Source: Clonostachys chloroleuca (taxonomy: Eukaryota > Ascomycota > Sordariomycetes > Hypocreales > Bionectriaceae). Taken from it: a stretch of 64,000 bases of DNA. The translations under genes and the position numbers were made by a program. The stretch is from contig JBANAY010000001.1 in assembly GCA_037952775.1 (NCBI GenBank), forward strand, positions 2,480,001 to 2,544,000, given 5' to 3'. Each line of letters begins with the position of its first letter. Positions within the stretch are counted from its first letter, which is position 1. Below the pieces are notes generated by a model, which saw only the letters and a list, made by a program, of their open reading frames with translations, did not search any database and was not told the DNA's origin. Shown piece by piece: positions 23,001-36,135 of the stretch.

Positions 23001-25525
23001 CAACCGCTTACCAATTCTTTATTTTTATTTTACCTGTAATTGCTTTTTTTTTTCTCCAGTGAGAGGGAGAGGAGCCGGGCTTCTCCTCCCTTCTGCTGCT
23101 CCCTGGGTATTTGTTGCTCTGAGGCTTACCTACAGCATAGAGCTCGATTGACTCAGTGAATACCTACAAGGTAAACGGCCATGACTTGGAGGAGCGCCGA
23201 GGTACAGGTACCTGGCGACAGAAATTCAAAAAGTTGGGCAGCCACATTCACGAAAGCTGACAAGCTTCGCAGTGGAGCCCCAACCGTGATGTAACGCATA
23301 ACAACTGGCCGTTCAACTCCAATTCGGGCTGGGTTGATTGACTGGTGAGCGAGTGATCATCAGGGGCAGGATCGGGTTCTGGCCTGGGGCCTGGGCCGAC
23401 TGGCGTCATCGCTCGAGTGCGACTTGGGGGTTGGGGTGTCAACACGATGGACGCTCAGTGGGTGGCAGAAACAACCCGGACCTCTACGAAGCGCCGCCGC
23501 ATCGATCCCACGCCATTCCGCGTGCGGCATGATGGGCTTTCCGAAACTTGTGGAACCGATTGCTCTCGATGGCGCGACAGTCCACGCGGCGCTGATGTTC
23601 GAGGAACATTGGTTATATCATAGCCTGTATATTAACGTTGTGTCATTGCTAGCGGTCTGAAAGCCACGAAAGGCCCAACGGCTCAGATATTTTATACGAG
23701 GAGAACCAGGGAGGCAAATGCCGTATATCACCAGTTGATCGTCCCGTCTCCACCAATGGGGCCGAGCGCGGCGTTGACTTTGCTGTGGCTCAAGCCAGTA
23801 TCCATCAATGGCTAGGCCTGCTCGTATAACCGTCACACTAAGTGCTAAGAATGCTGCCCCGTTGACGGGAACGGCCTGTCGAGGAGGCAAAATGTACGTC
23901 CTCAGGTACGCCGTTGGTACCTTTGGCCTCTGCATACAGCCACAGAAACTAGATGTATCTAAATGGTCGCCTCATCTCAAGTTCCACACCGAAAAAAAAT
24001 TACCTAGGAATATGTGTGAGACAGTACGGATTGTTCGCACACGTATGAGACATCAGCGTTCCCGAGATTCGAGGTCGGTGTGTCCATTGTCACAGTTCGT
24101 GTCAATTTTTTTTTTCTCCGGGTCAAGCAAGAGCCACCTGCTCCGCTAATCAGCCTCAACTGCGATACCAATAAAGAATTACGGCGCAGCACCCGCTGAA
24201 GCAAGCACCGGGCTATAAATGGCACTGTTGGAACTCTATTCCGTAATGTACCAAAAGGGGGGCGATGGAGGGAAGGGGACAAGAAGGGAAGAGGTCTCAC
24301 AACCAATTGATAATCACTGTCCACCGGTCTTGCCCAGTGGGCAGGCGAAGATATGGGGTTGTGACAAGTTCGTTTCGCGTCATGATATGCTGCATAGGTA
24401 AGGGTAGGTACATTCTCTCTCGCTGTTTTCGTCGTTCTTCATTTCTCTTCGTCCTAAACTCAGATGTGCTCCATTCGCAGAGCCCTCTTCATTTGCATCC
24501 AGGTTTGATGTTTGTTTCACTCCCGGCATATCCAACATGTCGGCAATTACCGTTAATTCCGCCTTTCATACTTTCGGTGCGTTGTTGCCCGACTACCCAC
24601 TCCTGGTAGCCTTCGCTAGGTCACTAAGGGGCGGAGATTTTAAAGTTTCATCGATTAGCCAGTCCTGCCAATCTAATGCTAATGGGAAACCCGCGCAGAA
24701 CCAGGCATACGATTGGGATGAACCGTGAAACACGGCAGTGGACGAAAGAGAACCGACTGCAACCGAGCTTTGCTCACAAGTTAACGCAAGGGTAATAGCT
24801 GGATCTGCGCAGCAAGTGGTTGAAAATTAAAACCCTTTTCACGTAAGGTAGATACCTAATTTCCTCTCACACGATGCTAGGCGAAGAAAACATTTATTCT
24901 ATGATATTTAGCGTGATATTGTGGTTTTTATTAGGTTGATTGTTTTGATATTAGGTTGAAGTTCAACACAGCAAGTTCTGGATGTGTTTATTCCAGTTGC
25001 TGGCTCAGCTCGGCTGTAGGGTAATGATGCTACGTCATGGCATGCAGGGTAGGTCTGTTCCCTGTTAGCTCCCATGCATGCATTAAACCCAGCAGGTGTG
25101 GTACAATTCGATGTATCACGCGTTGGCTGTCATTAAATGCTACGTGAGGTAGCTCTCGCATGCATGACTGGCATGTAGCTTTCCTCTATTGCTACGGTTT
25201 GGCGGCTTGTCGGCCTCCAAAGAGTGATCTCAAGATCCAGATGGCATCCTGATCGATAAGATGCTATATCTCCTTTTTTTAGTCTCGGCTAGCAAGCGAT
25301 AAGATTGCATCTGTGTGTAATAATTAGACGGGCATGTGGGCTAGTGCAGCCAATGAGGCAAGTGTTGGTAGCCTCGTTCGCCGCAGCGGACCCTCTGTTG
25401 AGCACAGCATGCTTTTTTTAAGCCTCCGCTAAGCCTCCTCTGACAAGGCAGAAGTTGCCTCCATCCATTCTTTCAATTATTGAGGTTCTGAGCCATCAGT
25501 TTTCCCATCCGGCACCAAGCCCATC
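20070..25525. other. 5.5 kb gene-free divergent spacer
   Basis: The region lies between two head-to-head genes. The 20.1-21.2 kb part is purine-rich on the plus strand, i.e. a pyrimidine-rich leader for the minus-strand gene. The remainder holds scattered homopolymer T tracts and only short frames without domain signatures. No transposon ends or RNA gene recognised. Long leaders, a non-coding RNA or relic DNA cannot be distinguished by eye. Confidence 0.45.
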
Positions 25526-27455
25526 ATGAGCTCTCCGGAGGTGCGGACGCCTCGCCATCACTCGTTTGTCCATCACCATCAAGATGATGCTTCTCCGTTT
25601 GCGCTACCCACGCGCAGCGGCGCGTTGCAGTCCATTATCAGAAGCCGCTCCAATTCAAGCCTCTCTAGCAAATATCGCGCGCAGGGAAATGACGAAGAAT
25701 CCGGCCCTCGATCCAGCTGGTATTCTGAGCAGGATGATGACATCACGCGGTTGTTAGCTAATGAGCAGCGCCTCAGCCAGATTCTATGCGGATCGCAAGC
25801 TAGGAGCATGAGCCTCATTGGTAAGAGCAACCCGAGGTATCGATGGGAGAGGTATTGGAAAAACCGCGACGAATTGAAGACAATGCCGAAGCCAGTGTAT
25901 GTTGTATCAGTAACTGAAACAGGGCGCGGCAGAGGGGATTGACCATGTCTTAGACGTCAGTACTACGAGCGGACGAACGATCTTATCCAACAATACATGT
26001 ATATCGACTGCCTGCTCGACTCCACGATCCCCCACGAGCTCCTCAATGAATATTCCGCCGAGCTAGAAGCTTCGGCTTTCCGCCCCGTGCATATCCCAAG
26101 CACTATCATGGAGGATGAGCCACAAGGCTCGGAGAGCGCAGAGACCGCATCTGAGCCATCCCAAACCACGCAGGGCAAGAGCGCAAATGGTTCGTACGGA
26201 GCTACAGACTCCAATGGGAAATCGAATGGTGCCACAACCCCACAGAGTCTGCCTCAGAAACGCACGCCGAAGGACATCTTCCGTTCTTCAGAGGAGATGC
26301 CTCTTCTAGCAGCTCACCACGACTCTGACAATGAGGACGAAGAGGAGCCTGGAGTTGCATCGCCTCTTCCATCCGATGGATCCGGCCCCAAGCCGAGACT
26401 GCCATGGCTCGAAGATGCTGAGCTCGACAGTGACAGCCCCATCGTCACACTTGCCATCTGGGTCAACTTCATTGCCAATGGCGTTCTGCTCGCTGGAAAG
26501 CTCGCCGTCGTTTTCTCCGTCCCCTCCATGTCCGTTTTAGCCAGTCTTGTCGATGCAGCTCTCGATTTCTTGAGCACAGCTATTGTCTGGATCACAACAC
26601 ATCTCGTTTCCGTTAGCCAGAAGGACCAGCACAACTATCCCATCGGTCGACGAAGGCTTGAGCCCGTGGGCGTGCTTGTATTCTCCGTTATCATGATCAC
26701 TTGTTTCGTCCAGGTCGGAATGCAATGTATCGAGCGTCTGGCTGACCCTGCCCATGAAGTCCTGGAACTCGGCATCCCAGCACTTTCAATCATGGTTGGC
26801 ACAGTCATCATCAAGGGTCTTGTTTGGATTTGGTGCCGTTTGGTCAAGAATTCCAGTGTCCAAGCCCTGTAAGTTCATCTTTGTTACCCCGAACTTCACA
26901 TCATCAACTTTAGCTGACTATGTAAACTAGGGCTGAAGATTGTAAGACTGATGTCGTCTTCAACACGGGCTCCATTCTCTTCCCTATCAGTAAGTGATGT
27001 ACCCCCCGCGCTGACTAAATACTGTGATGCTAACCCGTGTGCTCTTTATAGTTGGTTCCATCGCACAAATCTGGTGGCTCGATGCAGTCGGTGGTCTTCT
27101 GCTCTCTCTCTATGTCGTCTTTCAGTGGTCGCAAACCACTATCCACCACATTCGGAACCTGAGCGGTCTCTCTGCCGAGCCAGATGAGCGTAATCTTCTC
27201 CTGTATCTCACCATGCGCTTTGCCACCACCATCCGCCGTATTCAGAACCTTCGCGCTTACCACGCGGGCGACAAGCTTGTTGTCGAAGTTGACATCGTCC
27301 TCCCGGCCAACATGCCCCTCAAAGACAGCCACGATCTCAGCGAAGTATTGACATACTTCCTGGAGTCTGTCCCAATTGTGGACAGAGCCTTTGTGCATGT
27401 GGACTACCTGACCTACAACGCCCCTACCCACATGCTCAGGCAGAGCGCCGAGTGA
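25526..27455 (+). CDS. Cation diffusion facilitator (CDF) metal transporter, Mn/Fe-like
   Basis: Divalent-metal/proton antiporter in an internal or plasma membrane. Exons 25526-25896, 25954-26868, 26931-26989 and 27052-27455 give 582 residues with an intact frame. A 285-residue hydrophilic N-terminus, with an acidic DSDNEDEEEPG run, precedes the membrane domain. Membrane segment two carries the metal-site DAALD (324-328); then HNYPIGRRRLEPVG (350-363), the loop typical of Mn/Fe-type fungal CDFs; then DVVFNTG, and the C-terminal cytosolic domain (KLVVEVDIVLP, DSHDLSEVL, AFVHVDY). Substrate is inferred from the HNYPIGRRR type, not proven. The third exon is only 59 bases. It is convergent with STT4. 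Confidence 0.9.
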
Positions 27456-28267
27456 AGTTGCAGTTAGGACTCTAGCTTGCCAAGCGCGCAAGTAACAGAC
27501 ATTGCACCCATCAATCAACGAGAAGGGGAGCGATAAACTGAACCGTTCCCGATTGACCAAAATCCAATCTTTAACCTGTCAAGTACGACGTGGTAAAACA
27601 AGCAAGGGATCTCCCCAACACAATCGAAACACATTTTCCTTATCTGTCAGGGTTTATAGAAAAGCGTGTATTTCTTCTTGGTTTCTTTCGGTTTGTAACA
27701 ACATTTGTACTTAGCTTGGACACATTGCGAGCAGTTAGCGGCGGGCTCGAGCAATAATAGCAGCAAAACTTCGTAAATCCTCGACCTGGGATGATGGTAT
27801 CTCCTTTCCCTTGCCGTGGGCGGCAATCAAATAGGTTAGCAAATTCCAGTAATAGTGCACCTCCGGTAACACGATAGGATCCAACAAGGCCCGTATCAAC
27901 AGGCATAACCGCTTGTGAGCCCGCCTGTGAAGGTACTGATCTTGCGAGCCTGGTCGTGATGGAATGATTGGATTCATTCATTCTTGGTGTATGCGTGGAA
28001 ATACTCAGCTAGGCATATGGAGTCACGTGAGAGATATGAGCAAAGAAGCTTCTCTCTGCAGCAATTCAAAGCAAGGCTCGGTGTTTCTAAGAATGTTCAT
28101 GTGGTCATCCACAGCTCGTCTCCCGAGTATATCAAAAGGTTTATATTGAGGTAGCTATCTATTTGGGACCACAATACGACCAACAACAGGTCAGAAAACA
28201 AGGGCAGATACATATAGAACCATAGAGGAAATATTAGAATTGCTCACTGAAGCAAATGGTGTGACTA
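27456..28267. other. Convergent 3' spacer, CDF / STT4
   Basis: This is 812 bases with A/T-rich parts and no supported gene. Confidence 0.5.
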
Positions 28268-31200
28268 TTAATACGGAATACCGTTGGTGATCAGCTGGAA
28301 CTGATCGTAAACACCCGTGCTGTAGCTGGAATAACTCCTCTTGATGAGGTCCTTGACGTAATCGGCCGCCTCGCGCTCCGTCTTTTCGAGAACGAACCTG
28401 GATCGGAAGTTCTTGACCGTCTCGGGTTTGAAGCAGGGCAGGCCGCTGTCCATCATGAGCTGCACCATCTGGCAGAGCTTCTCGCAGTACTGCCGGCTTG
28501 CGAGGAAGGCCTTGACGCATAGCTCCTCGAACCACTTGAAGCTCTGGTGGTCGGTCGAGCCTCCCATGACAGCCAGCATCTCCTGCGTGAGCTTGAAAGG
28601 GGCGCGCTCGAACTTGATGCCTCCGGGGGCAATGTCGAAGCAGAAACCGAAGTCAATGTGGAGAAGGTGGCCGGCGTCGTCGATCATGATGTTGCCGTTA
28701 TGTCGATCCTTGAACTGCAACAGGAAGGAGATGATGGAGTATGCCGCCATGGACTTGACAAAGTTGCTTCGGGCTTCTTGGAACCGTAAGGAATCCTCGT
28801 TCCCATACTTGGAAATGAAGTAGTCGTACAACTTGTTGACTGCCTCTCTGCCGAGCATGTCTCGGGAAATTGAGTGAGGCAGTACATCAATCACACCGCA
28901 ACCAGGAGCTGTAGCAGTGACCCTATAAGGGAAGACGTATACATCAAGACCGACATTGTGGAAGATTCCACGGAAGGCAGCGATCATCTGCAATGCCAAA
29001 ACATCCTGGCGACAGTCATCTCCAACCTTGAAGATGGCAGACTGCCACACCTCAATGGTGTTATCCAGGGTGCCGTTGCTCTCGTGGCCTTCCTTCTCAG
29101 ACACCTTGGCCTCCTCCATCATTACCTCGCCTTCAAGGAGACCAGGTTTGTTCTTCTTGATCCTGAATGTCGCCATAAAGGGGCATTTGGCATGACTCTG
29201 CAGTGGCTTTCCAGATTTGCGGTCGATACCAATGACAACACCATCCGGATTACTGGGCAGATACACCCCGACTTCAACCTTGATCTTTCGAAGTTCTTCC
29301 TCGATCTTCTGCTTCTTCTCATCCTTGGGGCGATCTCGGATGGGCTTGAGCTTACCAGAGATGTTCGTGACCTCATCGAAGAAGGAGAATTCTCGTTCGT
29401 AAAAGTCTCGGTCTTCAGCTGCAAAACTTCCAACCATCTTGCTCATGACACGATCCAGAGTTGGCTTGATCTCATCAGGGATCTGCGCATCATCATCTTT
29501 GTAGGAGTTGGCCTTCATGTTCCAGATAATCTGGTGAGCAAACAGCTGGGAGAACTGTGCGGTTTCGATGATATAACGCTCAACATATCCCAGAGCATCA
29601 TAACGCAGTGTCTGAACAATCTGAGGAACATAGAAGAATGTCACATCTGTTGAATGAGACTCAAGCGCCCTCATGGCATATTGGATGACTAATGGATGGT
29701 CCTTGTAGGCGGGCAAGAACATGGTCACAGCTGTCACAGGATTAACAGGCTCCCAGAATAGGAGATACTACAAACGGTTAGTTTTTAAATTCAAGAGTAG
29801 ATTACAAGAGATTTAACGAAAGACTTACCTTCAACTGTGAGCTGCAATCACCAGGCAGATGTCCGTCGTACACAATTGGCAGAGCTTCTGGCTCTGAAAT
29901 TGCTCTCTCTGGCATGGTGAGGAGTAGAAAGCGGATATCCCTGTGCAGTCGAGGGAAGGGGAATCTCGTGGCAAGCTCAATGGCAATCGCAGGATCGAGC
30001 CACCAGGCTGTTCGAACTAAGGAGCAGAGTGTTGCCTCTGTGGCGGCTTTCGCTGCGCTATGAACGTGACTGTGACCTCCGGGCACGTTGAGAGGGTTAA
30101 TCCAAACGGCCAATCGTGACTGTTCGTTTTCGAGAAGCAGCTGAAGGAGCTGTTCCTTTGGCTGGAGCGACTTTAGGTTCCCGACGGTTTGTCCGCCGAT
30201 GAAGCTGATGGCTTTAAGAGCAGCTAGAACGTCCGTGATCAGGCGTATCTCAGTCTTCAATTGAAGCCTGTTGCTACCAAATGACCACTTGGGGGAGTGC
30301 CTAAACCAGCTCAACCCAGCAGACAAGATCTTCTCCTTCAGTCTCCATTGTGCGGTAGCCCCAATCATGGTGCTGGCACGTAGCATCCTTAGTGCGTAGA
30401 GAATGATGAGGAATCGAAGCTCTCTGGCCATTGGGTGAGGGGATGCATTCTTCATTGCGTCGAGTGTTAAGTCTAGCATGCGGAGGAAAACACGGCGGGT
30501 ATCAACGCTGCTGAGACGAGTTGCGTTGAAATGGCTCCCGAAGAATTGCAAGAGACGGGTGTGTGGCGACAGCAGGTCATGAACCAGCTGCTTTCGTTTT
30601 GCAAGCGCTTCCAAATCACTGGGAGCAAACTCCTCCTTGAGGAAGAAAGGATCTGGATGGGTCAAGGATGGGTGGAACAACCCGAGCTTTCGGGCGATAC
30701 TGAACTCCCACTGCTGCGCAATCTCGTTGACAAGCTTAGACTCAAGCCGAGGGTTTTCGTTTATGACACCAAGCCAGAGAGATACGCCAAGTTTAATGGA
30801 TTGCTTAGTGAACAATGCAAAAGGAATGCTGACGAGATAGCGAGCAATTGCAGACTCGTCAACTTGGCTGCGACACAGCAAAGCTGCCGCTCTTCGCAAA
30901 ATGTCTCGGACTTCATTCAAAGACGTCGACTTCTTGCTCAGAATTCTAGCTTCCACATGAGCCAGAGCCGTGGAAGCATTTGCACTTTCATTCAAAGGTG
31001 ACTGCACCTCAGACGTTTTGCGGCTACTCAAGTGCATGTAGTTGACCAGATCGCTAGCACGATCGGGAAGAATCTCTCCATATCGGTATTCCTGTCGAGT
31101 GGTATATTGCGCAATCAGGTCCGAGGCAGTGTTGATATCGCAGTCTCCGACCCGCTCGAGGGATTGAAGTCGCTGGTCTGTGGATGGAATCACAGAGCCG

Positions 31201-34200
31201 AGCTCAAGAGCGAATGACCTTCCCAGGGAGATATGGCCATATGCACCATCATCGCTGAACTCGGAGAGGTAGGTTTGAAGAAGTCCTTTGACGTCGAGAG
31301 GAGCTAGGCTGATGGCGGTGTTCACCCAAGTTTTGGCCTTTCGATTGAGAATATCCAAAGTCCAGCGGCGGAAGTCATAGTCATCAGAAAGCTCAACAGT
31401 TACATTGCCAAGCTCAGAGCTGAATGTTGCCCGCGGAGTGTAGATATCAGTCTCGGCTTCCAAACAGCCAGTCCACATCAAGGACAAGAGTTCGAGAAGG
31501 GCGAATAAGGAAGTTCGGCTGCACAACGCAGAGGGTACATCCCGGATAATCCGGTCAGCACATGCGAACGCAGCTTGCTGAATTCTCTCTATGCGATGAC
31601 AGCATATGCAGAAAATAGAGGCAAGCTGCTTCGCAGCATATTGAGCTGAGAAAGCCGGATCCGTGCCTGCAAGTGTTCTTCTCAGATACTTGTCGACGAC
31701 AGCGGCTGCGATGCCCTCCATGGTACTGCTGACTTCCGCCTTGCGCATACTAGGCTCAAGAAAGTAAGAAAGAACCTTGGTACAGTCGCCGCCATCGGCT
31801 CTGAGGCTTTCCACCAAATACGCAGCCTGCAAGAAGATGACCTTTCGGTAGCTCAGACCCTTGATATCACCAGCCTTGGTGGGGATCAACTCGCTTAGAA
31901 GCTTCTTCTGAAGAGCCTCTCGCTCATTGCTGTTGCCACGCCTCAAGACAGTATTGAGCTCAATATCACTTTCAACTTGTTCGCTTCTCTTTTCTGCGAC
32001 GAGAGGTGGGGACTGAACAGCGATCACCCTAAGCTCGTTGATGTATTTCTTGCCCCGCTCCGTCGCTGTTGTGAACCCATGAACGACGATGTTAAACCAC
32101 GCATCTCGAAGCAGCTGTGTGAACTCATCGCTTTCAATGGGCTCGGCTGCGAAGTCGTTTGTAGACATCAAGACAGCTAGCGGGCGAAGGAGTTCAGCGA
32201 TTTCCAAGGCGGCTAGCTGAAGATCGGCCTCCTTGGTGTGTGTCGATGAAGGCACATCTCCAAGAGAGATGATAGTCTCCAGTATGTGCTCTAAATAGAT
32301 GTCAAAAAGAGCCGAACCTCGGTCAAGATTGGCTGAGATATGAGTGCGAGCTTTCATAACCTGTGTCGATCTGTAAGTCGAGATGAAGCAATGCTACAGG
32401 TGAAGGAATACTTACTGCACCAAGAATTGAGTCATCCTTGTTTGTGACCCCTACATGAGACATTCTCGCATACATTTTGAGGAGCGAGCGGAACTCCAAC
32501 TGACCACCACTCAAGGCCAAACTTCCTGCTCCAGCGATGATCTGGGCATCAACGATGGCACTGACTTTCTCGAGCTTTTGTAGAAGCATTGATTGTGCTA
32601 GGGCCGTGATCTTTTCGTCCTGGCATGCCGTGGCAATCCCACAAATGGCTTGGACCACGTTTTCATATACAACACCAGGCTCCTCGCCATCGGCCCGCAA
32701 CGAAATAGCACTGGCTACTGAGCGGCGGTTTGCGTACATGACATTGAGGCCTGCTTCATTAGATGTGTTGCCATTAGCCTGGCCATTTATGAGAGAGGTC
32801 TCGGATTCAGGGCTGAGAACATTTCCAAGGGTGTAGAGAGTGCTGATTACAGCATCCTTTGACAGTAGTTTGAGCACAAAGGCCAAACTCTTCGATGCGA
32901 TCCCAACTGCGGTTCCGTGAGGGGCACTCTGCACAAGGAAGCGTGGTAGGATCCTGCTGACGGCGGATGCAGAGGAGGGAGAAATTTGACACACGAGTGC
33001 AAGCGACTTCAACACTACAGGGGCAAGGGTATCGTCCGCCATCTGGAACGGATCTTCAAGGGTCTCTTGGAGCCATGTAAGCAGAGTCTCAACATCCGCA
33101 GCATCCTCATTTAGCAGCGAGCAGTTCAAGTATGCGATAAGAGCAGCGGACTTGACACCATACGCCAGAGTTTGCTGAGAGGAAGTCCCAATACGAACAA
33201 CAAAATCAGAGTCGGCCTCGACGCTGTTAATCTGCTCTGTCGCGAGGGCAGCATACACCTCAATAGAGCTGAAATCTTCCTCTCGATGTTTGAAAGAACC
33301 CAAAGCCAAATCCTCTGAGTCCGCCATGAGGAGGTCGAGGATATGGTTGTCCCTAAGGGTTGGCCCATCAGCTATCATAAGAGATGTGCTCGAAACAACA
33401 AGCCACATGAAGGTCCGCTGGAGGAGCATTGCTCCCAGGGGGCGGTCGAGGTATGCATAGTGGCGGATAAGCCGTCTCCATTCTTTGACTTCCCGATCCT
33501 GGCTCTCGGAATTGCGAATCGTGGACAATGCCGTCTCAACGGCAACGAGAAAGGGCTCTGAGATTAGAGTACGAATTTTCTCTGCGAGGTGTAGTCGTCC
33601 AGCTGGTCTCCAAAAGTCGGCTTGCGCAGACACCGCGTCCATAAAACCGAGAAGTGCGAGCACCACGGTCGTCGTTCGAATGGCATCTGATAGATGGAAG
33701 TTGTCACCGCCGCCAAGTCGAGGAGCAAGAACACCATCAGTGACCTTAGAGCAAGTCTGAAGAAAACCTGAGATACAATCAGAAACCCCATCTTGCAGAT
33801 CCGTGTAGTTGAGTCCGAGAGCGAGCAATGCCCCTGTAACGTGGAACGTGAGAACCTCGGTGGGCGACGGATCGACTTTTCGGAAGAAGGGCGACGGGAC
33901 GAAAGTTTGGAACGGAGCCTCCTGCATATATGGCTTCAGTTGATATGAAAGCCTCTGAGCGCTCTGGGCCGATTGTATATTTGGTGACGTCTTGCATAGC
34001 GCTAACAGGACCTCGAATTCGCGAATGGTCTATCACGGTCAGCCTTCGATTATACCACGATGTCGAGAACCTATCGAGGATAACGAACCATGGGGATCTT
34101 TCCCACGGATGTGGTGGAGCCCGCGCCATTGGTATATTCTCTGCTCTTTGCGCCTGTGTGACAAGCTCTGCATAGACGGTCGAGGTCGGATCTGTCCAGC

Positions 34201-34268
34201 GGCGAAGGAGCGGTCGCAGATAGCGAAGCTATCTTCTGGAGCGCCCTGGCGCGAATGTCGTACGACAT
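28268..34268 (-). CDS. STT4: Phosphatidylinositol 4-kinase, STT4 type
   Basis: Type III-alpha PI 4-kinase that makes plasma-membrane PI4P, feeding PI(4,5)P2 and cell-wall and actin signalling. Minus-strand exons 34268-34089, 34029-32416, 32360-29829 and 29767-28268 give 1941 residues, all in frame, the usual length for fungal STT4. I chose the start MSYDIRARAL because it matches the family N-terminus. The first intron uses a less common GTTCGT donor, but the joined SVGKIPM-TIREFEVLLAL is convincing. The central region is helical solenoid. The kinase has VYLPSNPDGVVIGID, GDDCRQDVLALQ, catalytic loop KDRHNGN (1795-1801), DFG (1814-1816) and the typical end VYDQFQLITNGIPY. It shares a 381-base promoter with PRE7. 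Confidence 0.95.
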
Positions 34269-34649
34269 GGCTGCGTGCAATGCCTCTCTGCTATTGCATG
34301 AAGCGAAAGCAACCGACGGAAAAGACAATTCGATTTAATTTTATTGACCAGGACCGTATTGCCCGGAAACCGACACGTTGGACAGCCTGAAATGACGACG
34401 ATTTCCAAGATTCAGGGGAGCTATTGCTGATGCAACATTAACATGCTTAGTCATCCACCACCTCAGTCAAGCTCAAGGCTACAAGCTGTACGCGTGCAAC
34501 CCCAGTTCATTGAACTACCCAGGCAAGCTTCCCACCTCCACCTCCGATATCATCGTCAACCCATTCAGCCATCGCCCACTGAAGATTCCAAGCACCTCTC
34601 GAGCTTCAGCACATCACTAAGAGACGGTCCGCCCGGTTATATTGCAAAG
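34269..34649. promoter_or_regulatory. Bidirectional promoter, STT4 / PRE7
   Basis: This is 381 bases between start codons. A TTAGTCA element near 34445 resembles an AP-1/Yap-type site, but one seven-base match is weak. I did not see the yeast proteasome element GGTGGCAAA. Confidence 0.4.
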
Positions 34650-35496
34650 ATGGCAGCCATGTTCAGCCAGAACCCGTTGATGAATGGGCCCCACTACGCA
34701 ACCACCGATGCTCCCAAGACCAATAACTATCGAGAGCATCGCTTCTACCCGTGAGTGGCCGAGACGTGGTAGTGTTGAAGAGCACACGACTTACAGTAAT
34801 CACTTTAGATACACCGACAATGGCGGTTCCACCCTGGCCATCTCCGGAGCCGACTTCACCGTAATGGCGGGCGATACCCGACACACCTCCGGTTACAGCA
34901 TCAACTCTCGCATGGAGCCCAAGCTGTTCAAGATTGGCGGCACAACTGCCGACCAGCACGATGCCACCATCGTTCTCTCAGTATGTGGCTTTGCCGCCGA
35001 CGGAAATGCCCTCCGTGACCAGCTCGACACTGTCTGCAAGATCTACCGCTACCGCCATGGCAAGGCCATGTCCGCCAACGCATGTGCCAAGCGCCTGTCG
35101 ACCATTCTATACGGCAAGCGATTCTTCCCCTACTATGTTCATGCTATGTTGGGCGGGATCGACGAGGAGGGCAAGGGTGTGGTCTACTCTTACGACCCCG
35201 TTGGCAGCTACGAGAGGGAGACATGCCGAGCTGGCGGTGCCGCAGGAAGTCTGATCATGCCCTTCTTGGACAACCAGGTCAACTTCAAGAACCAGTACGC
35301 ACCTGGAAGCGGCGTGGGTCACAACCTACAGGAACGTGAGCGCCGACCCCTCCTCCTCAGCGAGGTCGAGACGGTTGTGAAGGATGCCTTCGACGGTGCG
35401 GCTGAGCGTCACATCGAGGTCGGTGACAGCCTGCAAATGTTTATCCTGACAAAGGATGGTATCGAAGAGAAGTTCCTGCCCTTGAAGAAAGATTAA
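34650..35496 (+). CDS. PRE7: Proteasome subunit beta-6 (beta type-1, PRE7)
   Basis: Non-catalytic beta subunit of the 20S proteasome core, acting in nucleus and cytosol. Exons 34650-34750 and 34809-35496 give 262 residues in frame. Seen are YTDNGGSTLAISGADFTV, GDTRHTSGYSINSR, KIYRYRHGKAMSANACAKRL, FFPYYVHAMLGGIDEEGKG and YDPVGSYERE, all typical of beta-6. The start has an ATGG context and is followed by a short propeptide-like N-terminus. The catalytic N-terminal Thr of active beta subunits is not expected here. Confidence 0.95.
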
Positions 35497-35970
35497 AAGT
35501 GAAAAATAGGACTTGGGCGAGTGGGTGTGTATAATGATAAACCTTGAGACGAATTCTCATCACGAATGAAACTTACAATCCAACCATTGCTCTTTTCCAA
35601 CTTGACGCTTCGCTTACTCCTTGTGCTTGAATATGCCTTAAACCATCGAATGAAGGATCCCATAGGTGCGAGGTATCAGAAGACTGGTTTCCTCCGAGTT
35701 TATGGAAGGCCCAAGTTTCTGCCGTACCTGTCAACCACAAAATGTGGGAGAGACGTCCATCCCCCAGCTGGTAAGTTCTCTGACATGACTCTTTGAGTGC
35801 AAAACCAACATCTTGTGGCGTGAAACTCCCACTTCCTCTCGGGAGTTCCTTCCAGCTTTCTTCGGGCTCCATCAACGAGCACACGGATTCCTACAAGACG
35901 CCCGAATACGAATCCTTTACCTCGAGACGGCCCTGGGTTTTGCTCTTGATATCGCTACCCCCGTATCCTA

Positions 35971-36135
35971 TTTCCCGAAAAGGCTTGGGAGAGATTGCAA
36001 TTACACAAAGCTGAAAGTAGGGATGACTCTCCCAATGCTAATTCCTTTTTCCCGAAAAGACTCGGAACGAGGTTGTAGATACCCAAAGTTGGGAGCATGA
36101 AAATGACAAATTTGCACTCTCCCAATGCTAAATTG
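35971..36135. repeat. Degenerate direct duplication, about 77-90 bases per unit
   Basis: Two blocks recur in the same order. TTTCCCGAAAAG is at 35971 and 36048. ACTCTCCCAATGCTAA is at 36026 and 36116. The material between is diverged, and the second copy is 13 bases longer. Confidence 0.7.

Noticed and set aside
28874..29653. 259-residue plus-strand frame inside STT4
   Set aside because: It is exactly antisense to the conserved kinase exon and has no domain signature; it is a shadow of codon bias.
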